Of a stretch of 64,000 bases of DNA, positions 17,613-28,428 are shown one piece after another. The stretch's first letter is position 1. Each line of letters begins with the position of its first letter. Below the pieces are notes generated by a model. It searched no databases and had not been told where the DNA came from. It saw only the letters and a program-made list of their open reading frames with translations. The DNA comes from Hydrocarboniphaga daqingensis. GTDB taxonomy: Bacteria; Pseudomonadota; Gammaproteobacteria; Nevskiales; Nevskiaceae. A program made the translations under genes and the position numbers. The stretch spans positions 317,354 to 381,353 of the forward strand of contig NZ_FQWZ01000004.1 in NCBI RefSeq assembly GCF_900129825.1, in the 5' to 3' direction.

Positions 17613-20600
17613 ATGACCCAAGCCAATTCCGCGTCCAACCCCGCCGCGGGCCTTCCCAAGTTCAAGAAACTGGTGACCCTGCTCAAGGAGCTGTTCCAGC
17701 TCGATCAGCCGGATCTGGACTTCGGCATCTATCGGATCATGCATGCCAAGGCGGGCGAGATCACCCAGTTCCTGGAACGCGATCTGCTGCCGCAGGTGAG
17801 CCAGGCCTTCGCGCAGTACCAGTCGGCGGACAGCAGCGAGATCAAGAAAAAGATCGACCAGCTGGCTGCACAGGTCGCCGAGGCGGGCATGGACCCGGAA
17901 GCGTCCCCCAAAGTCCGCGAGCTGCGCGAACAGCTCAAGAGCGCCATCGACCTCGGCGCGCTGGAGAACGAGGTCTACGACCATCTGTTCAGCTTCTTCC
18001 GCCGCTACTACTCAGAGGGCGACTTCCTTGCCAAGCGCGTCTACCGGCCGGGTGTTTACGCCATTCCCTACGAAGGCGAAGAAGTCACGCTGCACTGGGC
18101 CAACAAGGACCAGTACTACATCAAGACCAGCGAATACCTGCGCGACTACGCCTTTCGGCTAAGGCCGGAAGCCGACGAGACTAAGGGTGAAGACTCCCGG
18201 CGCGTGCACTTCCGGCTCGTGGATGCCGCCGAAGGCGAGCACGGCAACGTGAAGGCTGCCGACGGCAAGGATCGCGTGTTTGTGCTGGCCCGCGAAGGCT
18301 TCATTGCTGTGGAAGGCGGCGAGCTGGACATCCGCTTCGAGTACCGTCCGGCGACGCTGGAGGACTGGCCTGAAGATCAGCGTGCCGACAAAAAGAAGCC
18401 GCCAGCGCAGAAGGATCTAATCGCACTAGCGACCCGCCAGATTCTGGCAGCCGGGGGCGACTTCACGGGCTGGCTCGCCGAACTTGCTCGTCCGCACACG
18501 AAGGCGGACGGCGAAGCCGCGGACTACTCGCGCCTCGAAGCCCATCTGCACCGCTACGCCGCGCGCAACACCTTCGATTACTTCATTCACAAGGACTTGG
18601 GCGGCTTCCTGCGCCGCGAGCTGGATTTCTACATCAAGAACGAGGTCATGCACCTTGACGACGTGGAGAGCGAAACCGCGGCCAAGGTCGAGCAGTACCT
18701 GTCAAAGATTAAGGTCGTCCGCCGCATCGCCGGCAAGGTCATCGACTTTCTGGCGCAGCTGGAGAACTTCCAGAAGAAGCTGTGGCTGAAGAAGAAGTTT
18801 GTCGTCGAGTCGCACTGGCTGGTCGCGATTTCGCAGATCCCTGATGTACTGCTGCCGGAGATCTGCGCCAACGCCGCGCAGCTTGAGGAATGGAAAGCGC
18901 TGCACTCGCTGCACGAGCTGCCGGCAGACATCACGAGACCGGCTTATAGCGAGCCGCTGACGGCAGAGTATCTGCGAGCGCATCCGAGCCTGATGGTGGA
19001 TACGCGGCATTTTGATGAAGCAACCGCAGCGAAGGTGTTGGACAGCTATAGCGAAGTCGCCAGCACAACCGCCGGTCTTCTAGTGAATGGCGATAATTTT
19101 CACGCGCTTTCGCTAATGCAGAAAAGCTATTGCGGAAAGATCAAGTGCATATACATTGATCCTCCATACAACACTGCAAACGATGAGTTTGCCTACAAAG
19201 ATAGTTACAGGCACTCAAGCTGGATTGCAATGATGGCCGACCGCCTATCCTTGAGCTCCAATTTCATATCGAGTGACGGTGTCTTTTTCTGCAGCATTGA
19301 CGACAACGAATCCTCTCGCTTGAGAGAACTTCTGGATTCACTTTTTGGAGCAGAGAGATTTCAGTCTGCTATGACATGGATTAAACGATACGCGCCGCCG
19401 CCGGATGTAGAGGGAATCGGCTACGTTCACGAAACGATCATGGCATATGCGGCGACCGGCTTTCGAGCGGGATTGCTCCCAATGACGGCAGCACAGAAAG
19501 ATCGCTACGAGAATCTCGATGGAGACCCAAGAGGTCCTTGGAAGCCCGCAGATTACACCTGTCGATACACTGCAGACGAGAGGCCCACGCTTTTTTACCC
19601 GGTCATTAATCCCAACACAGGGGAAGAGATATGGCCTAAACGCTCAAGAGTTTGGGCAATGTCGCAAGAAACACATGAGCGGAATGTTTCTGAGAATCGA
19701 ATATGGTGGGGCCGCGAAGGAACGAACCGCACTCCTGCGCTGAAGAACTTTCTGGACAAAATAAAGCAGGGTATAGCGCCATCTTCCGTGCTATCCCACG
19801 AAGATGTGGGGCATACCGATGAAGCATCTAAGGAATTGCGGGACTTATTCCCTGACAGAAAATTCACACCGAAACCTGTTCGCCTTATCAAGCGACTTAT
19901 AAAAATTTCTGACGCAGTTAATGAAGATATATTTTTCGACTTCTTTGCAGGATCCGGAACATCCGCACACGCCGTGGTTCAGTGCAATCGGGATGACGGT
20001 GGCCAGCGGAAGATGGTCTTGGTTGAAATGGGCGCTTCCTTCGATGAAATTGTCCTGCCGAGAGTTAAGAAGGTGACATTTTCTCCAGAGTGGAATGGCG
20101 GACAACCAAAGAGACCCGCCACCACGCTGGAGGCAGAGCGCGGTCCGCGCTTTATCAAAGTTCTCCGTCTCGAATCCTACGAAGACACGCTCAACAATCT
20201 CGCGCTGCGACGCAGCGCACAGCAGCAGTCTGCACTCGACTTCCAAGCGGCTTTGGGCGCCAGCAGTCTGCGCGAGCAATATCTGCTGCGCTATCAGCTG
20301 GACGTGGAATCCCGCGGCAGCGCCTCGCTGCTGAATGTCCGCGCCTTCACCGACCCCACCGCCTACAAGCTGTCCGTCAAGACGCCGGGCAGCGATGAAA
20401 GCCGCGAGGTCAACGTCGATCTGCTGGAAACCTTCAACTGGCTGCTGGGCCTGACCGTGCAGCACATCGCCGCGCCGCGCAGCTTCAGCGCCGAATTTGA
20501 GCGTGATACCGAGGGTCGGCTGAAGCTCGCGGGCAGGCTAAAGCAGGACGCCGACGGTCCGTGGTGGTTCCGCACAGTGACTGGTACTACGCCGGAAGGA

Positions 20601-20837
20601 CGGAAGACGGTAGTGATCTGGCGCAAGCTCACTGGTAATGCCGAGCAGGACAATCTGGTGCTGGAAACCTGGTTCCGCGATAAGCAGGCGTTCTCGGTGA
20701 AGGACTCCGAGTTCGACCTGATCTACGTCAACGGCGATAACACGCTGGAGAACCTGCGCCTGCCGGATGAGTCCTGGAAGGTGCGCCTCATCGAGGAAGA
20801 CTTCCATCGCCTGATGTTTGAAGGGACGGAGTCCTGA
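17613..20837 (+). CDS. Large Type III Mod-like N6-adenine DNA methyltransferase
   Basis: A 1074-residue beta-class methyltransferase, far longer than classical Type III Mod (about 650). Motif IV DPPY (516-519) precedes the AdoMet motif FAGSGT (778-783), the order of the beta class; the segment between them should include the target recognition domain. Residues 1-480 form a charged, helical N-terminal region of unknown function, and about 240 residues follow the core. DNA at about 19080-20105 is near 40-47% GC against about 63-65% on both sides, so the catalytic core may have been exchanged. It follows fic by 3 nt and precedes res by 1 nt. Expected product: N6-methyladenine in an unknown site. 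Confidence 0.9.
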   Translation: MTQANSASNPAAGLPKFKKLVTLLKELFQLDQPDLDFGIYRIMHAKAGEITQFLERDLLPQVSQAFAQYQSADSSEIKKKIDQLAAQVAEAGMDPEASPKVRELREQLKSAIDLGALENEVYDHLFSFFRRYYSEGDFLAKRVYRPGVYAIPYEGEEVTLHWANKDQYYIKTSEYLRDYAFRLRPEADETKGEDSRRVHFRLVDAAEGEHGNVKAADGKDRVFVLAREGFIAVEGGELDIRFEYRPATLEDWPEDQRADKKKPPAQKDLIALATRQILAAGGDFTGWLAELARPHTKADGEAADYSRLEAHLHRYAARNTFDYFIHKDLGGFLRRELDFYIKNEVMHLDDVESETAAKVEQYLSKIKVVRRIAGKVIDFLAQLENFQKKLWLKKKFVVESHWLVAISQIPDVLLPEICANAAQLEEWKALHSLHELPADITRPAYSEPLTAEYLRAHPSLMVDTRHFDEATAAKVLDSYSEVASTTAGLLVNGDNFHALSLMQKSYCGKIKCIYIDPPYNTANDEFAYKDSYRHSSWIAMMADRLSLSSNFISSDGVFFCSIDDNESSRLRELLDSLFGAERFQSAMTWIKRYAPPPDVEGIGYVHETIMAYAATGFRAGLLPMTAAQKDRYENLDGDPRGPWKPADYTCRYTADERPTLFYPVINPNTGEEIWPKRSRVWAMSQETHERNVSENRIWWGREGTNRTPALKNFLDKIKQGIAPSSVLSHEDVGHTDEASKELRDLFPDRKFTPKPVRLIKRLIKISDAVNEDIFFDFFAGSGTSAHAVVQCNRDDGGQRKMVLVEMGASFDEIVLPRVKKVTFSPEWNGGQPKRPATTLEAERGPRFIKVLRLESYEDTLNNLALRRSAQQQSALDFQAALGASSLREQYLLRYQLDVESRGSASLLNVRAFTDPTAYKLSVKTPGSDESREVNVDLLETFNWLLGLTVQHIAAPRSFSAEFERDTEGRLKLAGRLKQDADGPWWFRTVTGTTPEGRKTVVIWRKLTGNAEQDNLVLETWFRDKQAFSVKDSEFDLIYVNGDNTLENLRLPDESWKVRLIEEDFHRLMFEGTES

Positions 20838-20838
20838 C

Positions 20839-23800
20839 ATGCCGCGCGGACGTCCTCGCGGCAGCACGGCTGCGACCACCCCTCGTGCCGCACGCGGGCC
20901 CGGCGCTCGAACGGCGCAGGCGCTGGAGTTCACCCAGTCGCTGGTGCTCAACCAGTGGCTGTTCGGCCTATTCGGACTGGAGAGCATCGACGGCTGGTAT
21001 CGCCTGGGCAATCGCCGTGTGCCGCTGCTGGAAGCCTTCAAGGAGCGCTTCCAGCTCAACCAGTACAGCGAGGAAGGGTTGGATGAGAACAACATCCACC
21101 GCTTTCATCACGCCCTGATCAATCAGATCACCGGCGAGCTGCCGGGTGTGAGCCGTGAGGAGCTGCTGGCCTTTGACCAGAACATTGTCCGCCACACGCT
21201 GGCGCTGAACGCGCAGCGGGCGCTCAAGCGTGAACGCCCCGTGGTGTGGAAGTACTACCAGTACCTGTCGCTGCTGTTTGTTGAGATCTACCTAGACCGC
21301 TACTTCCGCGATCCGCAGGCGTTGGCCGCCGCGCTCAATGCGCACATCACGAAGTTCAACGAAGGCAAGGACGAGGCCGAGCAGTTGCCGCTGATGGACG
21401 AGGGCCGCGATGCCGCGCTGGGCTTGAACAAGCTGGCGCTGTGGTGCGCCACGGGCAGCGGCAAGACGCTGCTGATGCATGTGAACCTGCACCAGTACCA
21501 GCATCACCTGGCGCAAGTCGGCCGCGCCGGGAGCTTGAACCGCATCCTGCTGCTGACGCCCAACGAGGGCTTGAGCCAGCAGCATCTGGAGGAGTTCGCC
21601 GCCGCAGGCATCGAGGCCGAGCTGTTCGACAAGAACGCGCGCGGGCTGTTCGCCGGGCGAGCGGTGGAGATCATCGACATCCACAAGCTCGCCGATGAGA
21701 TGGGGGACAAGACCGTCGCGGTAGACGCCTTCGAATCCGGCAACCTGGTGCTGGTGGACGAAGGACACCGGGGAACCTCGGGCGGCGAAGCCGGCAAGTG
21801 GCTGACGCGACGCGATCAGCTCTGCGAAAAGGGCTTTTCCTTCGAGTATTCGGCCACCTTCAAGCAGGCGGTCAAGGGCAATGCGGCCCTGACGCGCCGC
21901 TATGCCCGCAGCATCGTCTTCGACTACTCCTATCGCTATTTCTACGGCGACGGCTTCGGCAAGGACTACCAGATCCTCAACCTGGATGACGCGACCGAGC
22001 AGACCGGCCTCGATCGCTACCTGACCGCCTGCCTGCTGGCGGCGTATCAGCAGCGCCGCCTGTTTGACGACCGACAGACCGCGCTCCGGGATTTCAACAT
22101 CGAGCGGCCGCTGTGGATCTTCGTCGGCGGCAGCGTAAACGCGGTGCGCACGGAGAACCGGCGCACGGTCTCGGACGTGACCGAGATCCTGCTGTTCTTG
22201 TCCCGCTTCGTCGCTAACCGTGCGCAGTCAGAGCGTGCGATTCAGGGAATCCTGACGGCCGGGCTGCCCACGGCATCCGGCCAGAACCCCTTCGCCAATC
22301 GCTTTGGCTACCTGGCGGAGCTGAACCTGCCGGCGAGTGAGTTGTTCGCGGACGTATGTGGACGGTTGTTCAACGCGCCCGGTGGCGGTGGCTTGCACGT
22401 GGAATATCTGAAGGGCGCCGATGGCGAACTCGCCGTGAAGCTGGGAGACAACCCCGCTTTCGGTGTGATCAACGTGGGTGATGCCAAGAAGCTCCACGAG
22501 CTGTGCGCGAACACGCCCGGACTGGTGGCGGAGGAGCGGGATTTTTCGGGCTCTCTGTTCCGTCGTCTCAATGATCGCGACAACCAGATCAGCCTGCTGA
22601 TTGGCTCACGAAAATTCACCGAGGGCTGGAACAGCTGGCGCGTCAGCACGCTGGGCTTGATGAAGATCGGCCAGAGCGAAGGCGCGCAGATCATCCAGCT
22701 GTTCGGCCGCGGCGTGCGACTCAAGGGCCACGGATACAGCCTCAAGCGCAGCCGGGCGATGCGCCTGCCGCCGGCGGTGGTCAAGCCATCTCACATCGAG
22801 CTGCTCGAAACACTCAACGTGTTCGGCATCCATGCCGACTACATGGCGCAGTTCAAGCAGTTCCTGGAAGACGAAGGACTGCCGCCCGACCAAGAGACCG
22901 AAGACATCAACCTACCGGTGATCCGCAACCTGGGCACGCACAGGCTCAAGGTGATTCGGCTCAAGCCGGAGATCAACGGCGTGCGCACCGAGTTCGGTAC
23001 CGCGTTCCGTCAGCTGGCGCCCGTGCCCGAGCTGGCCCCGCCGCGTGTTCCCAACGACCAATGGCTACTCAACAATCGGGTGCAGCTCAACTGGTATCCC
23101 AAGGTTCAGGCGATGCGGGCGCGGGAGCTGAGTGGCGGGGACGGCGTAGCGGCGCTGGACACCGGCTCCCTGGGCGCGCCACACGTCGCGCTGCTCGACC
23201 TCGACGCCGCGTGGTTCGAGCTGATCCGCTTCAAGAACGAGCGTGGCTGGCACAACTTCAATATCCCGCGGGGATCCGTGGATGCCTTGATGTCGCGGAC
23301 CGACTGGTACGACCTGCTGATCCCCAGGGCGGTGCTGGCGCTGGACAGCCTCGACAAGCTACAGACCTGGCAGGAGATCGCGCAGACGCTGCTGAAGAAG
23401 TACGCGGAGCGCTATTACGTGTTTCGCAAGAAAGCTTGGGAGGAGCCCCACTTGGAGTATGCGGTACTGACCGCCGATAACCCGAACTTTCCCGACGCTG
23501 CCTCCGGTGCGGGCGAGGAGCAGGGGGTCTACAAGGTGACCGTCGAGAGATCAGAACAGCAACTGATCACCCAGCTCCGTGCTATCGCCGAAGAGCTTCG
23601 TCACCGTACGTGGCATGGGCCGCGTGCCGCGATGGATGGCGCCAATGCATCGGTAGAGCTGATCCGCTTTCAGCAGCACCTGTTCGAGCCGCTAATCCGC
23701 GCTGCGGGAGCGAGCATCTCGGTCAAGCCGGTTGCCCTGAATGACGGTGAGATGCGCTTCGTGACGCAGCTCAAGGATTACTGCGAGCAGCATCCACAGG

Positions 23801-24189
23801 AGTTCGTGAATCGTCCTCTATTCCTGCTGCGCAACCTCAGCCGAGGCCGCGGTGTAGGTTTCTTCGAGGCCGGTAATTTTTACCCGGACTTCATGCTCTG
23901 GCGGCTGGACGGCGACCGGCAGCGCATCACCTTCGTTGACCCGAAGGGCATCCGAAGTTTGAGCTGGCACAACGAGCCCAAGCTCGACTTTTACCGGACG
24001 ATTAAGGACATCGAGGCCAGGCTTAAGCCTTCCGATCCATCGATCACCTTAGAGAGCTTCATCGTTTCGGTGACGGCTGCCGACGAGATGGCGTTGCATT
24101 GGAATGTTACTCGCCAAGATCTTGCCGACCGCCACATCCTGTTTGACGAAGACCCTGACTATGTCCAGCGTTTACTTGCCGAGGACTAA
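20839..24189 (+). CDS. Type III restriction Res-like helicase-nuclease
   Basis: An 1116-residue restriction-type motor. Walker A ATGSGKT lies at 204-210, DEGH at 307-310, motif III SATF follows, and motif VI appears as [11 protein letters not shown]. The C-terminus carries a PD-(D/E)xK nuclease signature, Asp1017 in YPDF and Asp1034/Lys1036 in FVDPKG, as in Type III Res. The ATG at 20839, 1 nt after the methyltransferase stop, follows AAGGGACGGAG. It would cut DNA lacking the Mod modification, after ATP-driven movement. It is longer than classical Res (about 970), like its partner. No frameshift or lost motif is seen, so the cassette looks intact. Confidence 0.9.
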   Translation: MPRGRPRGSTAATTPRAARGPGARTAQALEFTQSLVLNQWLFGLFGLESIDGWYRLGNRRVPLLEAFKERFQLNQYSEEGLDENNIHRFHHALINQITGELPGVSREELLAFDQNIVRHTLALNAQRALKRERPVVWKYYQYLSLLFVEIYLDRYFRDPQALAAALNAHITKFNEGKDEAEQLPLMDEGRDAALGLNKLALWCATGSGKTLLMHVNLHQYQHHLAQVGRAGSLNRILLLTPNEGLSQQHLEEFAAAGIEAELFDKNARGLFAGRAVEIIDIHKLADEMGDKTVAVDAFESGNLVLVDEGHRGTSGGEAGKWLTRRDQLCEKGFSFEYSATFKQAVKGNAALTRRYARSIVFDYSYRYFYGDGFGKDYQILNLDDATEQTGLDRYLTACLLAAYQQRRLFDDRQTALRDFNIERPLWIFVGGSVNAVRTENRRTVSDVTEILLFLSRFVANRAQSERAIQGILTAGLPTASGQNPFANRFGYLAELNLPASELFADVCGRLFNAPGGGGLHVEYLKGADGELAVKLGDNPAFGVINVGDAKKLHELCANTPGLVAEERDFSGSLFRRLNDRDNQISLLIGSRKFTEGWNSWRVSTLGLMKIGQSEGAQIIQLFGRGVRLKGHGYSLKRSRAMRLPPAVVKPSHIELLETLNVFGIHADYMAQFKQFLEDEGLPPDQETEDINLPVIRNLGTHRLKVIRLKPEINGVRTEFGTAFRQLAPVPELAPPRVPNDQWLLNNRVQLNWYPKVQAMRARELSGGDGVAALDTGSLGAPHVALLDLDAAWFELIRFKNERGWHNFNIPRGSVDALMSRTDWYDLLIPRAVLALDSLDKLQTWQEIAQTLLKKYAERYYVFRKKAWEEPHLEYAVLTADNPNFPDAASGAGEEQGVYKVTVERSEQQLITQLRAIAEELRHRTWHGPRAAMDGANASVELIRFQQHLFEPLIRAAGASISVKPVALNDGEMRFVTQLKDYCEQHPQEFVNRPLFLLRNLSRGRGVGFFEAGNFYPDFMLWRLDGDRQRITFVDPKGIRSLSWHNEPKLDFYRTIKDIEARLKPSDPSITLESFIVSVTAADEMALHWNVTRQDLADRHILFDEDPDYVQRLLAED

Positions 24190-24260
24190 CCGACTGTAGG
24201 CCGACCAATAAACGCTGCCATCCAAGCTTATTGACGCCATGGTGCTATTCGGGACGCTCG

Positions 24261-25667
24261 CTACGGCCGCATCGCCTCCGCCAGATCCCGCACGAACGGG
24301 CTCAGCGACAGGTCGACGCGCAAGCCGACGGCCAGCGCGTCGGCCAGGTCGCGGGTGCGGGCCGGCTCGCCGAACTGATCGGGGTTGGCGATGTAGTGCA
24401 GGTTCGGCTGCACGCGCAGCAGCGGATTGACCTGGATGCCGTAGCTCAGCTCGACCATCACTTGGCTCGTTGCCGGTCGGCCGCTGCCGCCGGCGGCCGC
24501 GCGCAGCAGCTGCTGGTTGTCGAGCGCCTGATCGCTGTAGCGCTGCTGGCTGACGACCAGACCGAGCGTGTCGCGATCGCGACCGGCCAGCGTGCCGCGC
24601 TGTACCAGCCCCAGTTCGAGGAAATGCTGCTGCTCGGCCTCGCCGTGCGTGCCGATCAGCGCGGCGCCGAACAGCGTCAGCCCCCGGTTGCCGGCCGGGT
24701 CGCTGCGGGTCACGCGCTGCTCGACGCGGAAGTACGCGCCCGAGCGGCCGCTGCGCGTCGCGTATGGCCGACCGCTGATCGCGGCCGCTGCGCCGGAGGC
24801 GTCGCGCAAGGGGTCGCGATAGTCGCTGGTGTCGTACCAGCCGCCCAGCTCGATCATGCTTGGCAAGTGCGCCGTCGCGGCCGTGGTCTTGTAGCCGATG
24901 GCATAGGGCGCGATCAGTCCGGTGGCATCGCGCGTGCTCCATTCCAGCCCGTGCTGGTCGTCCTCGGCCTGCCTCGGATTGACCTCATAGGCACCCGCAT
25001 GCAGGTAGATCGATGGCGTCAGATAGCCCTTGGCGTGTGCGCCCCAGCTCGAAACCGGCCAGTAGGTGAAGTTGCTGGTGCGGAACACGAAGGTCGGGTT
25101 GCCGCAGGCCGAGTTGGTCTGAAAGTACTGGCACAGCTCCGAGCCGAGAAAATGGATGTTGGCGACCGTGCGGCCCGCTTCCAGCAGCAGGCGACCGTCG
25201 AGCCACTGCTGTTCCAGCGTGAAGTTCGCCAGGCGTTCGGTTTGGCCGCCGAAGATTTCCTGGATGCTGGTGCTGTTGCCGATCTCGTCGCGCGACAAGT
25301 TGTCGCCGTGACGGCTGGCGCCGTACAGGCGCACGGTCGCACCGGTCCAGCCGGCGAGCCGGGCCAAGTCGACATCGGCGCCGACGAAGAACTGCCCCGC
25401 ATAGGCACTGCCGCGGCGCTTGCCGCCGTCGACCACGGCGGCCGATTCGCCGGTGTAGCTGCCGCTGAGCGTGATGCCGGTGTCGGCGAGCGTGGCCGCC
25501 GGCGACGCCGGGCTGGCGATCAGCGCGACGATGCCGAGCAGCAGGCCGGTGAAGTGCGGCCGCCGCCGCGCAGCCGGCTGCGGGCGCTGGGGGGTGGGCA
25601 CTGGGAGCGACGGGGCTTGAGGCCGGAGATGGGGCACAGCAGCTCCTATGACGGCCGCAACGGCCAT
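24261..25667 (-). CDS. OprB-type carbohydrate-selective porin
   Basis: Outer-membrane beta-barrel protein for passive sugar uptake. It has 468 residues in the longest form, with a signal-like hydrophobic stretch at about 40-58 (LLLGIVALIASPASPAA). The start is therefore uncertain and a later codon may be used. Family features include IQEIFGGQ, LEQQWLDGRLLLEAGRTVAN and a C-terminal barrel strand. It lies 51 nt downstream of fruA on the same strand, so fructose or sucrose delivery to the PTS is the likely role. It is convergent with res. Confidence 0.82.
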   Translation of the reverse strand: MAVAAVIGAAVPHLRPQAPSLPVPTPQRPQPAARRRPHFTGLLLGIVALIASPASPAATLADTGITLSGSYTGESAAVVDGGKRRGSAYAGQFFVGADVDLARLAGWTGATVRLYGASRHGDNLSRDEIGNSTSIQEIFGGQTERLANFTLEQQWLDGRLLLEAGRTVANIHFLGSELCQYFQTNSACGNPTFVFRTSNFTYWPVSSWGAHAKGYLTPSIYLHAGAYEVNPRQAEDDQHGLEWSTRDATGLIAPYAIGYKTTAATAHLPSMIELGGWYDTSDYRDPLRDASGAAAAISGRPYATRSGRSGAYFRVEQRVTRSDPAGNRGLTLFGAALIGTHGEAEQQHFLELGLVQRGTLAGRDRDTLGLVVSQQRYSDQALDNQQLLRAAAGGSGRPATSQVMVELSYGIQVNPLLRVQPNLHYIANPDQFGEPARTRDLADALAVGLRVDLSLSPFVRDLAEAMRP

Positions 25668-25718
25668 CGAAATGAAGTGGGGGAACAGCGGGGTCGGCGG
25701 GCGCGCGGCCCGCGGGGA

Positions 25719-27431
25719 TCAGGCCAGCGGCGCGGGTTTTTTCAGCAGACGCAGGCAGACCGCCGTCAGCAGCGAGCCGGCCAGCAGCGCCAGCAGATAA
25801 CCGCCCAAGTGCGTCACGGCATTCGGAATCGGCAGCACGAAGATGCCGCCGTGCGGCACTTTCAGTTCGGCGCCGACAGCCATCGAGATCGCGCCGGCCA
25901 CTGCCGAGCCGAGCACCAGTGACGGGATCACGCGCAGCGGATCGCGGGCGGCGAAGGGGATCGCGCCTTCGGTGACGAAGGCCAGCCCGAGCACGCCGGC
26001 CGCATTGCCGGCTTCGCGCTCTTCGAGCGTGAAGCGGTCGGCAAACAGCCGGGTCGCCATTGCCAGGCCGATCGGCGCCGTCATGCCGGCGACCATCGCG
26101 GCCGCCATCGGGCTGTAGACCTCGCTGGCCAGTAAGCCGGTCGAGAACGCATAGGCCGCCTTGTTGACCGGGCCCCCCATGTCGAAGGCCATCATCGCGC
26201 CGATCAGCAGGCCCAGCAGCACGGCGCTGCTGCCCTGCATGCCGCGCAGCCATGAGGTCAGCGCTGCCAGCAGGTCGGCGACCGGGCCGCCGACGACGTC
26301 GATCATCAGCAGGCCGGTCAGCAGCGTGCCGAGCACCGGCAGAATCAACACCGGCTTCAGGCCTTCGAGATGACGCGGCAGGCGGATCAACCGGTTCAGC
26401 CCGGCCACGCCGTAGCCGGCGATGAAGCCGGCCGCGATGCCGCCGAGAAAGCCGGCGCCGAGATTGGCCGCAACCAGCCCGCCGATCATGCCCGGCGCGA
26501 TACCGGGACGATCGGCGATCGAGAACGCGATGTAGCCGGCCAGCGCCGGCACCATCAGCACGAAGCCGGCCTTGGCGCCGATCTGGAACAACGACCAGGC
26601 CAGCGTGCCCTTGTGCGCGTCGTCGAACGCGTAGATGCCGCCCAGCGCAAACGCCAGCGCGATCAGCAAACCGCCGGCGGTCACGAACGGCAACATGAAC
26701 GACACGCCGGTCATCAAGTGCTGATACGGGCCGGTGCGCGCCGCGCGAGCGGGTGCGGTGGACGTGGTCGTCGCGCCGCCGGCCGCCGTAGCGGTGCCGC
26801 TGGCGCCGTGGATCTGTGCCTGGTCGAGTGCGCGCGCGATCAGCGCCTTGCCATCGTTGATCGCCGGCTTGGTGGCGCTCTTGTACACGCGCTTGCCGAC
26901 GAAACGGCTCAGGTCGACCTGCGTATCGGCGGCGATCAACACCAGATCGGCGCTGCGGATCTCGTCGTCGCTGAGCGTGTCGCGCGCGCCGACCGAGCCC
27001 TGGGTTTCGACGCGCACCGGGTAACCCAGCGCCTTGGCGGCTTGCTGAATGCCTTCGGCCGCCATGAACGTGTGCGCGATGCCGGTCGGGCACGAGGTGA
27101 TCGCGACGATCCGCGCGGCGGGCGCGGCGGCTTCGGCTGTGCTGGCGCGCGCCAGTACGGCCGATACATCGGCCAGCACGTCATCGAGCGTTGCGACGAT
27201 GCGCTGCTGCGCGCCGAAGCGCGCCGCGTCCAGATCGCCGTCGCCGATCAGCAGCACGGGGCCGTCGCCGAGGGGATCGGCCAGCGGCGTCAGCGTGCCT
27301 TGCGGCGTGCGCACCTCGACGCGGATCGACACGCCGGCTTGTTGCGCGGCGCGACGCAGCGCGGCAGCCGCGAGCACCGCTTGGGTGCTGCGATCACCGG
27401 CGCCGACGACGGCCACAAGGGGATGTTTCAT
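25719..27431 (-). CDS. fruA: PTS fructose transporter, EIIBC component
   Basis: Imports fructose and phosphorylates it to fructose-1-phosphate. It has 570 residues. Residues 1-95 are a degenerate EIIB-prime domain; EIIB follows with the phosphorylated Cys114 in [10 protein letters not shown], then a linker rich in Ala/Thr and a C-terminal EIIC domain with about eight to ten membrane segments (for example [23 protein letters not shown] and [15 protein letters not shown]). It sits between fruK (31 nt upstream) and the porin gene. Confidence 0.95.
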   Translation of the reverse strand: MKHPLVAVVGAGDRSTQAVLAAAALRRAAQQAGVSIRVEVRTPQGTLTPLADPLGDGPVLLIGDGDLDAARFGAQQRIVATLDDVLADVSAVLARASTAEAAAPAARIVAITSCPTGIAHTFMAAEGIQQAAKALGYPVRVETQGSVGARDTLSDDEIRSADLVLIAADTQVDLSRFVGKRVYKSATKPAINDGKALIARALDQAQIHGASGTATAAGGATTTSTAPARAARTGPYQHLMTGVSFMLPFVTAGGLLIALAFALGGIYAFDDAHKGTLAWSLFQIGAKAGFVLMVPALAGYIAFSIADRPGIAPGMIGGLVAANLGAGFLGGIAAGFIAGYGVAGLNRLIRLPRHLEGLKPVLILPVLGTLLTGLLMIDVVGGPVADLLAALTSWLRGMQGSSAVLLGLLIGAMMAFDMGGPVNKAAYAFSTGLLASEVYSPMAAAMVAGMTAPIGLAMATRLFADRFTLEEREAGNAAGVLGLAFVTEGAIPFAARDPLRVIPSLVLGSAVAGAISMAVGAELKVPHGGIFVLPIPNAVTHLGGYLLALLAGSLLTAVCLRLLKKPAPLA

Positions 27432-27462
27432 CGTGTCTCTCCTGGATTTCAGCGGGCTGGCT

Positions 27463-28428
27463 TTACGCCAGTCGAGTCACGAGGACGTCGGCGGCCAGCC
27501 GTTGCACCGCGTGCCGGTCGGGAAGGTGGGGGCCGGGTAGGCCGAGCTTGGCGGCGGCGAACGCGGTGGCACGGCGCGCGATCCCTTCCAGGTCGGCGCC
27601 GTCGAGCAGCGCCGACGTCAGGCCTGCCACCATCGCGTCACCGGCACCGACGCTGCTTATCGCCGCTACCGCGCTGATGCCGGCATGCAGCACGCGGTGC
27701 TGGTCGACGAACAACGCGCCGTGCTCGCCTTGCGACACCACCACCAGCGACACGCCGAGCGCTTGCAGGCGGCGCGCGGCGCGGATCAGATCATCGGTGC
27801 GCACCAGCGGCTCGCCCGCCCAGGCTTCGAGTTCGTGGCGGTTGGGCTTGATCGCATACGGCAGCAGTTCACGCGGTGCGCCGAGCGCCGCTGTCAGCGG
27901 CGCGCCGCTGGTGTCGAGCACCGCCCGCGCGCCGCGCGCCGCGACGGCGCGCAGCAGCGGCAGATAGCTGTCGTCGGCCAGGCCAGACGGCAGGCTGCCG
28001 GCGAGCACCGCGTAGCCACCTTCGCGGCACAGGTCGTCGAGCGTGTCGGCGACGACGCGCAGATCACCGGGGTTTGCGGCCAGGCCCGGCAGATTCAGGT
28101 CGGTGGTGCAGCCGTCGCCATCGACGATCTTGATGTTGGTGCGCGTCTCGCCGCTGATCCGCAGGCAGCGGTCCTCAATCTGCTTGCGATCGAACAGCGC
28201 CTCGAACACCGAGGCATTGGTGCGGCCGAGCAGGCCGGTGGCGGCCGTGGCGACGCCCCAGTCCGCCAGCACGCTGGCGACGTTGATGCCCTTGCCGCCG
28301 GCATCGATGCGCGCGGCGTGCGCGCGGTTGACGGCGCCGGCCTGCAGGCTTTGGCAGCGGACGGTCAGGTCGATCGCCGGGTTCATCGTGACGGTGACGA
28401 TCGGCACGCGGTGTTGGGTCGTGTTCAT
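27463..28428 (-). CDS. fruK: 1-phosphofructokinase
   Basis: Phosphorylates fructose-1-phosphate to fructose-1,6-bisphosphate. It is a 321-residue PfkB-family kinase with the N-terminal [11 protein letters not shown], the substrate motif [12 protein letters not shown] and the anion-hole/catalytic motif [11 protein letters not shown] near the C-terminus. The ATG overlaps the fruB stop by 4 nt, which indicates translational coupling. It is second in the fruB-fruK-fruA order common in Xanthomonads. Confidence 0.95.
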   Translation of the reverse strand: MNTTQHRVPIVTVTMNPAIDLTVRCQSLQAGAVNRAHAARIDAGGKGINVASVLADWGVATAATGLLGRTNASVFEALFDRKQIEDRCLRISGETRTNIKIVDGDGCTTDLNLPGLAANPGDLRVVADTLDDLCREGGYAVLAGSLPSGLADDSYLPLLRAVAARGARAVLDTSGAPLTAALGAPRELLPYAIKPNRHELEAWAGEPLVRTDDLIRAARRLQALGVSLVVVSQGEHGALFVDQHRVLHAGISAVAAISSVGAGDAMVAGLTSALLDGADLEGIARRATAFAAAKLGLPGPHLPDRHAVQRLAADVLVTRLA

